A stretch of 64,000 nucleotides of DNA from Amycolatopsis mongoliensis (GCF_030285665.1 NZ_CP127295.1:7130001-7194000); one strand, 5' to 3'; shown: positions 25,288 to 34,198, counted from the stretch's first letter. Notes: a model not told the origin generated them from the sequence alone. Numbers and translations are program-made.

Positions 25288-26300
25288 GCGTCCTCCAAGC
25301 TGGCGGCGGGGGTCGGGGCCCACGCGCGCTTGAGCGTCGAAACCTGCAGGGTCACGTCGGCCTCCCGGAGCCCGGGCAGCGCGCCGACGACGTCGGTGGT
25401 GTGGCGGTAGAGCTCCCCGTAGTGGCGCAGCACGATCTGGCCGACGAGGTTGAAGCGGCCGGTGGTGGCGCTCAGGTACTTGGTGCCGGGGTGGGCGGCG
25501 AGCTGCTGTCCCGCGCGGTCGAGCTCGCCGGGGACGACCGAGAGCCAGAGCATGAACTCCAGCGCGTAGCCGAACATGGCGGGCTCGGCGAGCGTCCGGA
25601 ACCGCAGGCAACCCCGGCGGACCAGGGAGTCGACGCGGCGGGCCACGGTGGACTCACTGGTGGCTACCTGCCGGGAGACCTCCTTGAACGGCAGCCGCCC
25701 GTCTTCGCCGAGGGCGGCGCAGATGGCGAGGTCGAGCTCGTCGAGCTGCTCGGGCGGGCGCTCCCAGTGCTGCTCTTCGAACGGCCGCACGTCGCCGCCG
25801 CGCAGCTCTTTCGCCGCCTCGGGGCTCAGCTCGCCGGAGTCCCAATCGTGGTTGGAGGTGAAGGTGCGCATGACGGCGAAGGTCTCGGCGTCCCGGATCG
25901 CCTCGGCGGCGGGGAAGCCGTTTTCCTGCAGGCTCGCGATGTCGGCGTAGGAAGGCAGGACGAACTCGGCGGAGCAGTCGGCGCTGCCGGCGAGCACGGT
26001 CGCGTACCGCACGTCGGGCCGCGCGGAGAGGGCTTCGGCGACGGTGGCGGCGGTCCCCGGGCGGCACTTCAGCCGGGTGAGGACCGGGACGCCGAGGCCG
26101 CACCGGAGCACGTCGACGACGCCGATGACCCGGAGGCGGCCGCTCTCGGTGAGCTTCTCGGCCCGCCGGAGGACGGTGGATTCGCTCGCGCCGACGTGGC
26201 GGGCGACGGCTCCCCAGGACGCCCGTCCGTTGAGCTGGAGGGCTGCGACGATGCGGCGGTCCAGCTCGGTGACTTTGCCTTCGTTCTGCACAAGAGGCAT
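25284..26300 (-). CDS. Double-domain Lrp/AsnC family regulator (338 aa)
   Basis: Two AsnC-type winged helices, at about 12-55 (ELDRRIVAALQLNGRASWGAVARHV start) and 190-235 (ELDLAICAALGEDGRLPFKEVSRQV start), each followed by a RAM-like alpha/beta domain. This is twice the usual 150-residue length, as in other actinobacterial fused members. It is the promoter-proximal gene of the six-gene operon and probably senses an amino acid or pathway product. A TCCTG/CAGGA inverted repeat abuts its start codon, suggesting autoregulation. Confidence 0.88.
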   Translation of the reverse strand: MPLVQNEGKVTELDRRIVAALQLNGRASWGAVARHVGASESTVLRRAEKLTESGRLRVIGVVDVLRCGLGVPVLTRLKCRPGTAATVAEALSARPDVRYATVLAGSADCSAEFVLPSYADIASLQENGFPAAEAIRDAETFAVMRTFTSNHDWDSGELSPEAAKELRGGDVRPFEEQHWERPPEQLDELDLAICAALGEDGRLPFKEVSRQVATSESTVARRVDSLVRRGCLRFRTLAEPAMFGYALEFMLWLSVVPGELDRAGQQLAAHPGTKYLSATTGRFNLVGQIVLRHYGELYRHTTDVVGALPGLREADVTLQVSTLKRAWAPTPAASLEDA

Positions 26301-26313
26301 CCTGAATGCAGGA
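26300..26313. promoter_or_regulatory. Inverted repeat at the start of the six-gene operon
   Basis: TCCTG-AATG-CAGGA overlaps the first base of the AsnC-like start codon. No standard ribosome-binding site is seen, so the transcript may be nearly leaderless. A TTGAC-like element lies just upstream on the minus strand (26318-26330). Possible autoregulatory site. Confidence 0.4.
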
Positions 26314-26385
26314 AAACGTCAAGTCAAGGGGTTAGGGTGCGGGAAATCCGCAACACGACCTGAACCTGTGAGGTGGCGCGGGGAG

Positions 26386-26472
26386 AGCGCCCCAATGTGG
26401 CGTTGGGTGCGTGGGACGCACCGAACGCCACATTGGGTGCGTTGAACGCACCGAACGCCACATTGGGGCGCT
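26386..26472. repeat. 87-bp hairpin with internal 30-base direct repeat
   Basis: The outer arms 26386-26412 and 26446-26472 are 27-base inverted repeats with one mismatch. The right-arm word ACGCACCGAACGCCACATTG occurs again at 26416-26435, a direct repeat with 30-base period, so the left arm can pair with either copy. It lies just after the stop of the PfkB kinase (minus strand) and upstream of the six-gene operon, so it may terminate the former and insulate the latter. Confidence 0.8.
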
Positions 26473-26490
26473 GTGGCCGTAGCGGGGTGG

Positions 26491-27432
26491 TTACTTCGTC
26501 GGGAGTGTCGGAGTGGCCGCCGCGAAGGCGTCGGCCGCCGCCAGGTCGAACTCGCCGTGGTCGCTGCCCAGCCCCTGGGCCACCAGCCCCGCGGCCGCGC
26601 ATCCGAGCACCGCCGCCTCGCGCAGCGAGCGACCCAGGCCCACGCCCCGCAGGAACCCCGCCGAGAACGCGTCACCACAGCCCGTCGTGTCGACCACCGG
26701 TACCGCGAACGCCGGTACCGCGATCGTCTCCGAGGCCGTCACCACCAGCGCCCCGCCCGCACCGCGCGTGACCGCGACGCACCCGACCCCGCGCTCCAGC
26801 AGCGCCCGGGCGCCGTCCTCCAGTGCCACCGCGCCGGTCAACCCCAGCACCTGCTCCCCGTTCGGCAGCAGGTAGTCCAAAGAGGACAGAGCCGGGGCGA
26901 TCCACGCCAGCACCCCGGGATCGCCCGGCGCCAGCAGGTCGGCCGACGTCACCACACCGGCAGCGCGCGCCGGCTCCAGAATCGAAGCGGCCGCGGTGCC
27001 GCCCATCAGCTCCGGCCCGCCCAGGTGCAGGTGGGTCGCGCGGGCGATCTGGGCAACGGGTGCCTCCGACGGCTCGTACCCCAGGTTCGCGCCCGGCACG
27101 TGGAACGCCGGCCGGCTGCCGTCGGGGCGGATCGGGAGCACCGACGCCGACGTCTGCACGCCCGGACTTCGCAGCACCAGGGACGTGTCGACGCCGTGGC
27201 GTGCGAGCATCGTCAGCAGCAGGTCGCCGATGGGGTCGTCGCCTACCGCGCCCGCCGAACGGACCCGGGCGCCGAGCTTCGCCAGCGTCACCGCCGTGCC
27301 CGCGGCCGTTCCCGCCGGGCCGAACCGGATCTGCTCCACCAGCGCCGCGCCCTGGCCCTCCGGGATCGCTTCGACCGGCCGGACCTGCACGTCGAACACG
27401 TGCGCTCCCAGCGTCACGACCGTCTGCGTCAC
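26491..27432 (-). CDS. PfkB/ribokinase family carbohydrate kinase
   Basis: Starts at GTG 27432, overlapping the aldolase stop by GTGA; an upstream in-frame extension has no ribosome-binding site. The 313-residue protein has the substrate lid strands, GPAGTAAGTAVTLAKLGARV near 38, LLPNGEQVLGL near 180, and the phosphoryl-transfer motif DTTGCGDAFSAGFLRG near 245 with the catalytic Asp. It phosphorylates a sugar or sugar-like alcohol. Pairing with a class II aldolase suggests a kinase-then-aldolase route producing a triose phosphate and an aldehyde. Confidence 0.9.
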   Translation of the reverse strand: MTQTVVTLGAHVFDVQVRPVEAIPEGQGAALVEQIRFGPAGTAAGTAVTLAKLGARVRSAGAVGDDPIGDLLLTMLARHGVDTSLVLRSPGVQTSASVLPIRPDGSRPAFHVPGANLGYEPSEAPVAQIARATHLHLGGPELMGGTAAASILEPARAAGVVTSADLLAPGDPGVLAWIAPALSSLDYLLPNGEQVLGLTGAVALEDGARALLERGVGCVAVTRGAGGALVVTASETIAVPAFAVPVVDTTGCGDAFSAGFLRGVGLGRSLREAAVLGCAAAGLVAQGLGSDHGEFDLAAADAFAAATPTLPTK

Positions 27433-28100
27433 CGGTCCTCGATCCGCCGGGGCCGGCCGTACCCGCGCTGCGCCGCAGCGGTCATGACGGCTTCCTGCTG
27501 CACGTCGTCCAGCACGCGCGGCGCGCCGAACGCCGCCGCGCGGACGTACAGGCCGCACGCCCACTCCAGCAGCAGCGCGTTGTCCATCGCCGCCTCCAGC
27601 GTCGGGCCGTGGGCGATCGCGCCGTGGTTGGCCAGCAACGCCGCCGTCTTGCCCTCGAGCGCCGCGAGGGTGCCCGCGGCCAGCTCCGCGGACCCGAACA
27701 CGGCGAACGGCGCGACCCGGACCGAGCCGCCCAGCGCGAGCTGCTGGTAGTGCACGCAGGGGAGCTCGTCGAGCACCAGCGACACCGCGGTGGCCTGCGG
27801 CGAGTGCGTGTGCACCACCGCGCCCGCGTCGTAGCGCCGGTAGATCCCCAGGTGCAGCTCCAGCTCCGACGTCGGTGCCAGCTCCCCGGCGACGACCGTG
27901 CCGTCGAGGTCGACGACGGTCACGTCCGCCGGCGTGGCCGTGCCCAGCACGACTCCCGTCGCGGTCACCGCCACGTGCTCGCCGGCCCGGACGCTCACGT
28001 TGCCGGCCGTGCCGATCAGCAGGCCCTCGCCGGCGAGGCCGTTGCCGGCGCGGGCCACCGCCCGCCGCGCGTCGTCGAGTGCGGAACTTCCCACTGCCAT
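27429..28100 (-). CDS. Class II aldolase/adducin family protein, fuculose-phosphate-aldolase-like
   Basis: A 223-residue zinc aldolase fold with GTAGNVSVR near 31, PTSELELHLGIYRRY near 76 (catalytic Glu), zinc ligands in VVHTHSPQATA near 95, and a third His in LLANHGAIAHG near 155. Relatives cleave fuculose-, rhamnulose- or deoxypentulose-phosphates. It is operonic with the PfkB kinase; no isomerase is present here, so the pathway is incomplete locally. Divergent from a TetR gene across 55 bases. Confidence 0.88.
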   Translation of the reverse strand: MAVGSSALDDARRAVARAGNGLAGEGLLIGTAGNVSVRAGEHVAVTATGVVLGTATPADVTVVDLDGTVVAGELAPTSELELHLGIYRRYDAGAVVHTHSPQATAVSLVLDELPCVHYQQLALGGSVRVAPFAVFGSAELAAGTLAALEGKTAALLANHGAIAHGPTLEAAMDNALLLEWACGLYVRAAAFGAPRVLDDVQQEAVMTAAAQRGYGRPRRIEDR

Positions 28101-28155
28101 GGACCGAGGCTAGGATAAATGCGAAACAAAGTCACGTTCAGGTTTGGAGTGGTCG

Positions 28156-28755
28156 ATGCTGCGGCGGGTACCGCGTCAGGCCCGGGCCCGGGAGAAGCTG
28201 GCCCGGGTGCTCGAAGCCGCCGACCGGCTGCTCGCCGAGGAAGGTGTCGAGGCCCTGACGACGACCCGGGTCGCCGCCGCGGCCGGGGTCTCGGTCGGGG
28301 CGCTGTACCAGTACCTGCCGGACCGCGACGCCATCACCGAGGCCCTGGCCGAGGGCTACCTCACACGGCTCGAAGACCTGATGACCTCCTTCGCCGAGCA
28401 AGCGGCGAAGGAGACCTGGGACGACCCCGTCGGCCTGCTCGTCGACGCGTTCGCCGCGCTCTACCGCGCCGAACCGGGGTTCCGCGCCCTGTGGCTGGGC
28501 CGCGGGCTCACCGAGGCGGCGCGGGAAGCCGACGTCGCCCACAAGCGCGTGATGGCCGCCGGCGTGCACCGCGTGCTCGTCGCGCAGGGCCTGCTCCGCA
28601 ACGACGACGAGGCCGCGACGGCGTGCCGCACCGCGTTCCTCGCCGCCGACGCCGTGATCCAGGAGGCGTTCCGCGCTGAGCCCGGCGGTGCCGCCGCGCT
28701 GCTCGACCAGCTGAAGGCGATGCTCCGGGCCTACCTGGAGCGACTCGTCGTCTAG
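28156..28755 (+). CDS. TetR family transcriptional regulator (199 aa)
   Basis: ATG 28156 is chosen because GGAG lies eight bases upstream; a TTG at 28144 is in frame but overlaps that site. Helix-turn-helix at about 30-70 ([21 protein letters not shown]). The C-terminal domain resembles the TetR_C 17-type of actinobacteria. It is divergent from the aldolase-kinase unit and precedes thyA by ten bases, so it may control either. The ligand is unknown. Confidence 0.87.
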   Translation: MLRRVPRQARAREKLARVLEAADRLLAEEGVEALTTTRVAAAAGVSVGALYQYLPDRDAITEALAEGYLTRLEDLMTSFAEQAAKETWDDPVGLLVDAFAALYRAEPGFRALWLGRGLTEAAREADVAHKRVMAAGVHRVLVAQGLLRNDDEAATACRTAFLAADAVIQEAFRAEPGGAAALLDQLKAMLRAYLERLVV

Positions 28756-28765
28756 GCTCCCGGGC

Positions 28766-29563
28766 ATGCCCGACACGCAGTACGAAGACCTCCTCCGCCA
28801 CGTCCTCGACACGGGAGCCTGCAAGGCCGACCGCACCGGCACGGGCACGCGGTCGATCTTCGGGCACCAGCTGCGCTACCGCCTGGCCGACGGCTTCCCG
28901 CTGATCACGACCAAGAAGGTCCACTTCCGCTCGGTCGCGTACGAACTGCTGTGGTTCCTGCGCGGCGACGGGAACGTCGGGTGGCTCCAGGAGAACGGCG
29001 TCACGATCTGGGACGAGTGGGCCGCGCCGGACGGCGACCTCGGCCCGGTCTACGGCGTCCAGTGGCGGTCGTGGCCCACCCCGGACGGCGGCCACGTCGA
29101 CCAGATCACCGAGGTGCTGCGCACGCTGCGCGAGAACCCGGACTCGCGGCGGATCATCGTCTCGGCGTGGAACGTCGCCGACATCCCGCGGATGGCGCTG
29201 CCGCCGTGCCACGCGTTCTTCCAGTTCTACGTCGCCGACGGTGAGCTGTCGTGCCAGCTGTACCAGCGCAGCGCGGACCTGTTCCTCGGCGTGCCGTTCA
29301 ACATCGCGAGCTACGCGCTGCTGACGCACATGATCGCCGAGCAGGTGGGCCTGCGCCCCGGCGACTTCGTGTGGACCGGCGGCGACTGCCACATCTACGA
29401 CAACCACGAGGAGCAGGTCCGCAAGCAGCTCGCCCGCGACGCGCGGCCGTTCCCGACGCTGAGCTTGAAGGACGCGGGCAGTCTCTTCGACTACACCTAC
29501 GACGACATCGTGCTCGACGGCTACGACCCGCACCCCGGCATCAAAGCTCCGGTGGCGGTGTGA
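28766..29563 (+). CDS. thyA: Thymidylate synthase
   Basis: Converts dUMP to dTMP with methylene-tetrahydrofolate. The 265-residue length matches E. coli ThyA. Seen are the phosphate-binding Arg in [29 protein letters not shown], the catalytic Cys in [13 protein letters not shown] near 147, the Arg of [17 protein letters not shown], and the dUMP-binding Asn (NIASYALL). It overlaps folA by GTGA, an operon that recycles the dihydrofolate produced. Many actinobacteria carry ThyX as well; none is in the window. Confidence 0.97.
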   Translation: MPDTQYEDLLRHVLDTGACKADRTGTGTRSIFGHQLRYRLADGFPLITTKKVHFRSVAYELLWFLRGDGNVGWLQENGVTIWDEWAAPDGDLGPVYGVQWRSWPTPDGGHVDQITEVLRTLRENPDSRRIIVSAWNVADIPRMALPPCHAFFQFYVADGELSCQLYQRSADLFLGVPFNIASYALLTHMIAEQVGLRPGDFVWTGGDCHIYDNHEEQVRKQLARDARPFPTLSLKDAGSLFDYTYDDIVLDGYDPHPGIKAPVAV

Positions 29564-30018
29564 TCGGGCTGGTCTGGGCCCAGTCGTCGAACGGCGTCAT
29601 CGGCCGCGACGGCACCCTGCCGTGGCACCTGCCGGAGGACCTGAAGCACTTCCGCACCCTGACCGCGGGCGCGACCGTCCTCATGGGACGCCGTACGTGG
29701 GAGTCGCTGCCGCCGCGCTTCCGGCCGCTGCCGGGCCGGCGCAACCTCGTGCTGTCGCGCACCTCGCAGGAGGGCGTGGAGACGTTCCCGGACCTGCCGG
29801 CCGCGCTCGCCACTGTGTCCGGCGACGGGTGGGTGATCGGCGGCGCGGCGGTGTACCGGGCGGCGCTGCCGTTCGCGGACCGGATCGTCGTCACGGAGAT
29901 CCGGGAGACCTTCGAGGGCGACACGCGGGCACCGGAGGTGGGCCGTGCGCCGGATGACGTCGGGGTGTGGCAGGAGTCGTCGACCGGGCTGCACTACCGC
30001 TTCCTGACCTGGAGCTAG
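29560..30018 (+). CDS. folA: Dihydrofolate reductase
   Basis: Reduces dihydrofolate with NADPH. Starts at GTG 29560 in the overlap with thyA. The 152-residue protein shows [26 protein letters not shown]'s family pattern: Trp-His-Leu-Pro-Glu with the catalytic acidic residue near 26, [12 protein letters not shown] near 42 for NADPH, and the [28 protein letters not shown] segment near 92. The last third is slightly shorter than average. It is the natural partner of thyA. Confidence 0.96.
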   Translation: MIGLVWAQSSNGVIGRDGTLPWHLPEDLKHFRTLTAGATVLMGRRTWESLPPRFRPLPGRRNLVLSRTSQEGVETFPDLPAALATVSGDGWVIGGAAVYRAALPFADRIVVTEIRETFEGDTRAPEVGRAPDDVGVWQESSTGLHYRFLTWS

Positions 30019-30024
30019 GCGACT

Positions 30025-30214
30025 TTGCGCAGCGGCTGGCGGGCAGCAGCGCGTCGACGGTGAGCTACCCGCCGGCTGGGGGCGGCTCGGCTCGACCGTC
30101 TCGACGACGGTTGGCCTGCACGCAGGCTACAACGTGATCCGGCTGGCCAAGGGCGCGCCGTTCTTCGCGGGCGGCACCGGTTACGCGGAACTCGACTACC
30201 TGCGGCTCACCTGA
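30025..30214 (+). pseudogene. Remnant of a carbohydrate-binding (CBM6/CBM35-like) domain
   Basis: The frame ending at TGA 30212-30214 encodes GWGRLGSTVSTTVGLHAGYN followed by VIRLAKGAPFF and YAELDYLRLT, the C-terminal strands of a glycan-binding jelly roll usually attached to secreted glycosidases. Upstream, ASTVSYPPAGG occurs in a different frame, so at least one frameshift separates them, and there is no start or catalytic domain. It is a decayed fragment, probably of a glycoside hydrolase once located here. Confidence 0.6.
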
Positions 30215-30251
30215 GCCAGCGCGCGGTGGGCAGTGGCCACCCGGCGGGGTA

Positions 30252-30803
30252 CTACGGCGTGGTGCTGCGCCGCCGGGGCGGGTGGCGCTCGGCCGAGCCG
30301 GCCGACGCGGTAGAGGAGCGCCGGGTGAAGTAGCGGAAGACGAACGACGCGACGGCCAGCACGGTGGCCAAGGAAGCCATGAAGATCGTGGCACCGGTGA
30401 AGGACGGCGGATCGCGGACGTCCCACAGGGTGACGTCCGGACGATCGGGGTCGTAGCGGATCGTGAGCCGGTCGCCGATCTCCACCGGCGGCTCACGCGG
30501 GAAGTCGTAGAGCGTCGTGACGATCTCCCGGCCGTCCTTGGTGGTGAAGGTGACGGAGACGTTGTAGCTGAGCTTGACCCGGTCGTGGCCGGTGACTTCG
30601 GCGAGCGTCTCCGTGCCCGACCCGCGCAGGTGGGCTTCGTACCTCTGCACGGCGAAGGCCCCGAGCGCGGCGGCCAGCGCCGGCACGAGTCCGGCCACGG
30701 TGATCCACGCGCCGGCCCGCCCACGCAATCCTCGCGGTCGCGGCCGGGGACGACGCCGGGGCCGGCGCGGCCGGACCCAGGCGACCGGCACGGGTTCGGT
30801 CAT
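30252..30803 (-). CDS. DUF3592-like membrane protein (183 aa)
   Basis: A basic, proline/arginine-rich N-terminus (residues 8-30), a transmembrane helix near 33-52, an extracytoplasmic beta-rich domain at about 55-130 (LAEVTGHDRVKLSYNVSVTF, REIVTTLYDFPREPPVEIGD, LTIRYDPDRPDVTLWD) and a second helix near 138-158. The RYDPxxP pattern is typical of DUF3592. Function unknown. It stands alone between a gene remnant and the snapalysin gene. Confidence 0.75.
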   Translation of the reverse strand: MTEPVPVAWVRPRRPRRRPRPRPRGLRGRAGAWITVAGLVPALAAALGAFAVQRYEAHLRGSGTETLAEVTGHDRVKLSYNVSVTFTTKDGREIVTTLYDFPREPPVEIGDRLTIRYDPDRPDVTLWDVRDPPSFTGATIFMASLATVLAVASFVFRYFTRRSSTASAGSAERHPPRRRSTTP

Positions 30804-30872
30804 GCGTCCAGTATGGGCGACGCGAGGCGGGCCCCGGGGAAGATCGTCCCCGGGGCCCGCCTCGGTTCCGGG

Positions 30873-31427
30873 TCAGAAACCGTAGATCCGCTGGTCGCCG
30901 CGGTTCGCCGTGGCGAAGCCGTTGGCCCACAGGGAGTTCACGCGGCTGCGCTCGGCCGAGTTCGGCACCGCGTTGGTGCAGGACGGGCCGGGGCCGCCGC
31001 CGGACATCAGCTCCGAGCACGGGCCCGAGTAGTGGTCGGGCAGCCCGAGGGCGTGCCCGGTCTCGTGGGCCGCGATCCGGGTCGGGTTGTACTGGCGGGC
31101 CTGGGTGTAGTCGATGAAGATGGTGCCGCTGCCGTGCCCGTTGGTCTGGGCGTAGGAGCCGCGGGGGTCGTTGCCCTCGGTGTAACGCAGGCTCGCCCCG
31201 GAGTTGCGCTCGACCAGCCTGACGTTGGTCACGCTGTTGTTCCAGTTGGCGGCGCCGGCGTTGATCACCGAGCGGAACGACGGTGCGCTGGCCGTGCTGT
31301 AGTAGACCGTGGTGACGGCGGCTTCCTGCTGGGTGCCGGCCGGAGCGGCGGACGCGGTGCCCGCGGCGATCGGCGTCACGGCCAGAGCCAGCGCGACAGC
31401 GCCGGCCAGGGCGAACTTCCTCGACAT
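30873..31427 (-). CDS. Snapalysin-family secreted zinc metalloprotease (M7)
   Basis: A signal peptide ([20 protein letters not shown] then an AxA site near TASA-AP, residue 28) leads into a 155-residue mature domain. The zinc-binding motif [15 protein letters not shown], with the extended HExxHxxGxxD characteristic of snapalysin (third ligand Asp), is followed by the Met-turn CSELMSGG. Such neutral proteases cleave milk and other proteins. The prepro-region is shorter than in Streptomyces snapalysins. Streptomyces enzymes are usually controlled by an adjacent LysR gene, which is absent here. Confidence 0.93.
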   Translation of the reverse strand: MSRKFALAGAVALALAVTPIAAGTASAAPAGTQQEAAVTTVYYSTASAPSFRSVINAGAANWNNSVTNVRLVERNSGASLRYTEGNDPRGSYAQTNGHGSGTIFIDYTQARQYNPTRIAAHETGHALGLPDHYSGPCSELMSGGGPGPSCTNAVPNSAERSRVNSLWANGFATANRGDQRIYGF

Positions 31428-31572
31428 CGGAAGACTCCTCGTGGGGGACGGGGATTTGCCGGATTTGCGCGCGCTGTCGAAAATTTACCGGTTGGTCCCC
31501 ATCATGGGAGCCGACTTCCGTAGGGCGGTGCGAGTGGTGATTTCCCAATACCGACTGCGGGTTGACAAACGG

Positions 31573-32130
31573 TCAGGCCGTCCGCGTCAGCTCGATGAGC
31601 TGCTGTTCCAGCTTCCGGGCAGCCGTCACCTCGAGGCCGACCCCCCACAGCGGCGCGGTGCTGGCCCCGTCGGCCGCCGCGACGACCAGGGTGACCACGT
31701 GGTCGGGGAGGCCGTCGGCGCGCAGCTCCTCGTTCCACCGCTCGGCGTCCGCGCGGGCGAGCTCCGCGATCTCGGGGATCGAGATCAGCTGGGCGACCAG
31801 GGCGATGTTCTCGCGGATCGCGATCTCGTCGTAGGACGTGTCCAGCGACGCGCGCACGTACGCGCGGGTCAGCCGCCCCGGCGCCCTGTCTTCGGGGTCG
31901 AGCGCCGCCTGCACCTCGGCGCGGTAGGTGTCCAGGATGTCCTGCGCGAGAGCGCGCACCAGGGCGTCCTTCGCCGGGAAGTGGTACAGCAGCCCGCCCT
32001 TCGACACCCCGGCCGCCTTGGCGATGTCGTCGAGGGACGCCGAGATCCCCCGGGTGCGGATGACCGACCCGGCCGCGTCGAGCAGCGCCCGGCGCGTTTC
32101 CTCCGGGCCCCGCCCGGCTTTGCGAGGCAT
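31573..32130 (-). CDS. TetR family repressor of the adjacent efflux pump (185 aa)
   Basis: The N-terminal helix-turn-helix (SLDDIAKAAGVSKGGLLYHFPAKDALV, residues 32-58) is typical. It follows the MFS gene with one base between the stop and this ATG, so regulator and pump are co-transcribed. A perfect 30-bp palindrome sits in front of the MFS start and is the likely operator, giving autoregulated, drug-inducible efflux as in other TetR-MFS pairs. Confidence 0.9.
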   Translation of the reverse strand: MPRKAGRGPEETRRALLDAAGSVIRTRGISASLDDIAKAAGVSKGGLLYHFPAKDALVRALAQDILDTYRAEVQAALDPEDRAPGRLTRAYVRASLDTSYDEIAIRENIALVAQLISIPEIAELARADAERWNEELRADGLPDHVVTLVVAAADGASTAPLWGVGLEVTAARKLEQQLIELTRTA

Positions 32131-32131
32131 G

Positions 32132-33622
32132 TCAGTCCTTTCCGGACGGAATGGTGCGCCAGGCGATGACGGCCGCGATCGCGGTGACGACGGCGGCCGC
32201 GACGGACGTTACCTGCATGGCACCGGTGAACGCCTCGCGGGCGGCCCGCGCCGGCTCGGATGCCGGATCGAGCACGGACACCGCCCCGGCGAGCGAGTCC
32301 TGCACCGCCGCGGGGACGTCCGCGGGCAGGAACGCGCGGTAGACAACGGTGACCAGCGAGCCGAGGAGCGCGATGCCCAGTGCCGCACCGAGTTCGTAGG
32401 CGGTCTCGGAGATCGCCGACGCCGAGCCGGCCTTGTCCCGCGGGACGGCGGACAGCACGGAGTCGACGGTGAGCGTCAGCGCGAGCCCGACGCCGAGCCC
32501 GACCGGCACCAGGCTCAGGCCCAGCCACCAGTACTGCGGCGCTCGTTCGGCCACCGCGACCAGCGCGAGCCCCAGCGCGGCGACGGCGAGCGCCGCAGCG
32601 ACGGCCCGCCCCCGGCCGAGCCGGCCGACGACCACCCCGACCGCGGCCACGACGACGATCGAGGCCAGCGTCGCCGGCATCTCCGCGAACCCGGCCCGCA
32701 GCGGCGAGAAGCCGCGGACGAGCTGCAGGTACTGGGAGAAGAAGAACAGCAGGCCCATCAACGCGAACACCGCGACGAAGCTGGCGAGGACGGCACCGCT
32801 GAACGCCCCGTTGCGGAACAGCGAGACGTCGATCAGCGGGTTCTCCGCCCGTCGCTGACGGCGCACGAACGCGACGCCGGACACGACCCCGGCCGCGGCG
32901 GCGACGGCCACCTGCGCGTCGATCCCCGAGCTGACGGCGTGCTTGACCGCGTAGACCAGCGGGACGATCGCGGCCATCGACAGGCCGGCCGAGAGCAGGT
33001 CGAAGCGACCCGGGTGCGGGTCGCGCGACTCCGGCAGCAGGACCGCGCCCGCGACCAGGAAGACGACGACGATCGGCACGTTGATCAGGAACACCGAGCC
33101 CCACCAGTAGTGCTCCAGCAGCGCCCCGCCGACGAGCGGGCCGAGCGCGATGCCGCCGCCGGACCCGGCCGACCAGATCGCGATGGCGCGGGTGCGCTCA
33201 CGCGGGTCGGCGAACAGGGTGCGGATGATCGAGAGCGTCGACGGCATGATCGTCGCGCCCGCGACCCCGAGCAGCAGGCGGGCCACGACGAGCACGCCCG
33301 CGGTGGGGGAGAAGGCGGCCAGGGCGGACGCCAGCCCGAACGCGGCCGTCCCGACGAGCAGCACCTTCTTGCGGCCGAAGCGGTCGGCGAGGTTCCCGGC
33401 GGTGACCAGCAGACCGGCCAGGGCAAGGGAGTAGACGTCGCCGATCCAGAGGATCTCGGTCGCGGTCGGCGCGAGTTCGCGGGTCAGTGACGGCACGGCG
33501 AGGTAGAGCACCGTGCCGTCGACGGCGAGCAGCAGCACGGCGCCCACCAGTACGCCCAGCGCGGCCCAGCGGCGCCGGTGGCTCACCGGGGCGGGTCCTT
33601 GAGTCGGCAAGAGGGTGGTCAT
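32132..33622 (-). CDS. MFS drug transporter, DHA2 (14-helix) family
   Basis: A 496-residue proton-coupled antiporter. Motif D1 is near 30 (LLLAVDGTVLYLAVPSL), motif A near 82 (GNLADRFGRKKVLL), and motif C near 155 (GSGGGIALGPLVGGAL). About 14 hydrophobic helices are present. It exports antiseptics or antibiotics in homologues; the substrate is unknown here. First gene of a two-gene unit with a TetR regulator. The operator starts five bases upstream of the ATG, leaving little leader. Confidence 0.92.
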   Translation of the reverse strand: MTTLLPTQGPAPVSHRRRWAALGVLVGAVLLLAVDGTVLYLAVPSLTRELAPTATEILWIGDVYSLALAGLLVTAGNLADRFGRKKVLLVGTAAFGLASALAAFSPTAGVLVVARLLLGVAGATIMPSTLSIIRTLFADPRERTRAIAIWSAGSGGGIALGPLVGGALLEHYWWGSVFLINVPIVVVFLVAGAVLLPESRDPHPGRFDLLSAGLSMAAIVPLVYAVKHAVSSGIDAQVAVAAAAGVVSGVAFVRRQRRAENPLIDVSLFRNGAFSGAVLASFVAVFALMGLLFFFSQYLQLVRGFSPLRAGFAEMPATLASIVVVAAVGVVVGRLGRGRAVAAALAVAALGLALVAVAERAPQYWWLGLSLVPVGLGVGLALTLTVDSVLSAVPRDKAGSASAISETAYELGAALGIALLGSLVTVVYRAFLPADVPAAVQDSLAGAVSVLDPASEPARAAREAFTGAMQVTSVAAAVVTAIAAVIAWRTIPSGKD

Positions 33623-33626
33623 GAGC

Positions 33627-33656
33627 CTTACTGTACCGTCTGGACGGTACAGTAAG
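33627..33656. promoter_or_regulatory. 30-bp palindromic TetR operator
   Basis: CTTACTGTACCGTC and its exact reverse complement are separated by two bases (14+2+14). It lies directly upstream of the MFS start at 33622. The inner TACNGTNN-type symmetry resembles known TetR/QacR-type sites. Occupancy would block both transcription and the start region. Confidence 0.75.
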
Positions 33657-33692
33657 CCACGTGGACCGGGTCACAACGCTGCGCGGAGCGGG

Positions 33693-33971
33693 TCAGTCGT
33701 CGAAGCGGGCGGCGGTCCTGTCCGCGCCGGCCAGCTCTTCCGCGAGGATCAGGTTGACGTGCACCGAAGCGTGCCCCAGCACCCGCCGCGCGGCGGCGAG
33801 CGCGGTGAGGGCCACGAGGACGCTCGTCCCGACGAGCAGGCCCCCGACGGTGTCCCCGGGGATCACCGCGGCGACCGTGGCGGCCACGAGAACGGGCGGC
33901 CACCAGCGGGCGGGGAGGGCGTGCCGCGGGCGCCGGATCCCGGCTCGCGTGCGCTGCCGATGCAGGGTCAT
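33693..33971 (-). CDS. Small two-helix membrane protein (92 aa)
   Basis: ATG 33971 is preceded by a strong GGAGGCGAC. After a basic N-terminus (RQRTRAGIRRPRHALPARWW) there are two hydrophobic helices near 25-40 and 44-62, then a hydrophilic tail (VNLILAEELAGADRTAARF). I do not recognise the family. It lies upstream of the efflux operon, separated by the operator region, and transcription could reach it or start independently. Confidence 0.7.
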   Translation of the reverse strand: MTLHRQRTRAGIRRPRHALPARWWPPVLVAATVAAVIPGDTVGGLLVGTSVLVALTALAAARRVLGHASVHVNLILAEELAGADRTAARFDD

Positions 33972-34198
33972 GTCGCCTCCGATCCGCCGCCGGGTGGGCT
34001 CAACATCATGACTGACCGGCTCGTCCGGGTTACCGGGTATTCGCGGTCAGTACACGATCGCCCGAAATCTCCGTCGAACGGCCCAATCGTGGCTGCTGTG
34101 GGTGTCCGGTTTGGGCGTGGGCGTCACCACATCGGGGCTCGAAGTCTGTTCGACCGAGTGTTAGTCGGCGGCGCCTAGGATGAAGGCAGGAGGTGGAC

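Noticed and set aside
26386..26472. CRISPR-like repeat spacing
   Set aside because: Only two direct copies, both parts of one hairpin; no spacers or cas genes.
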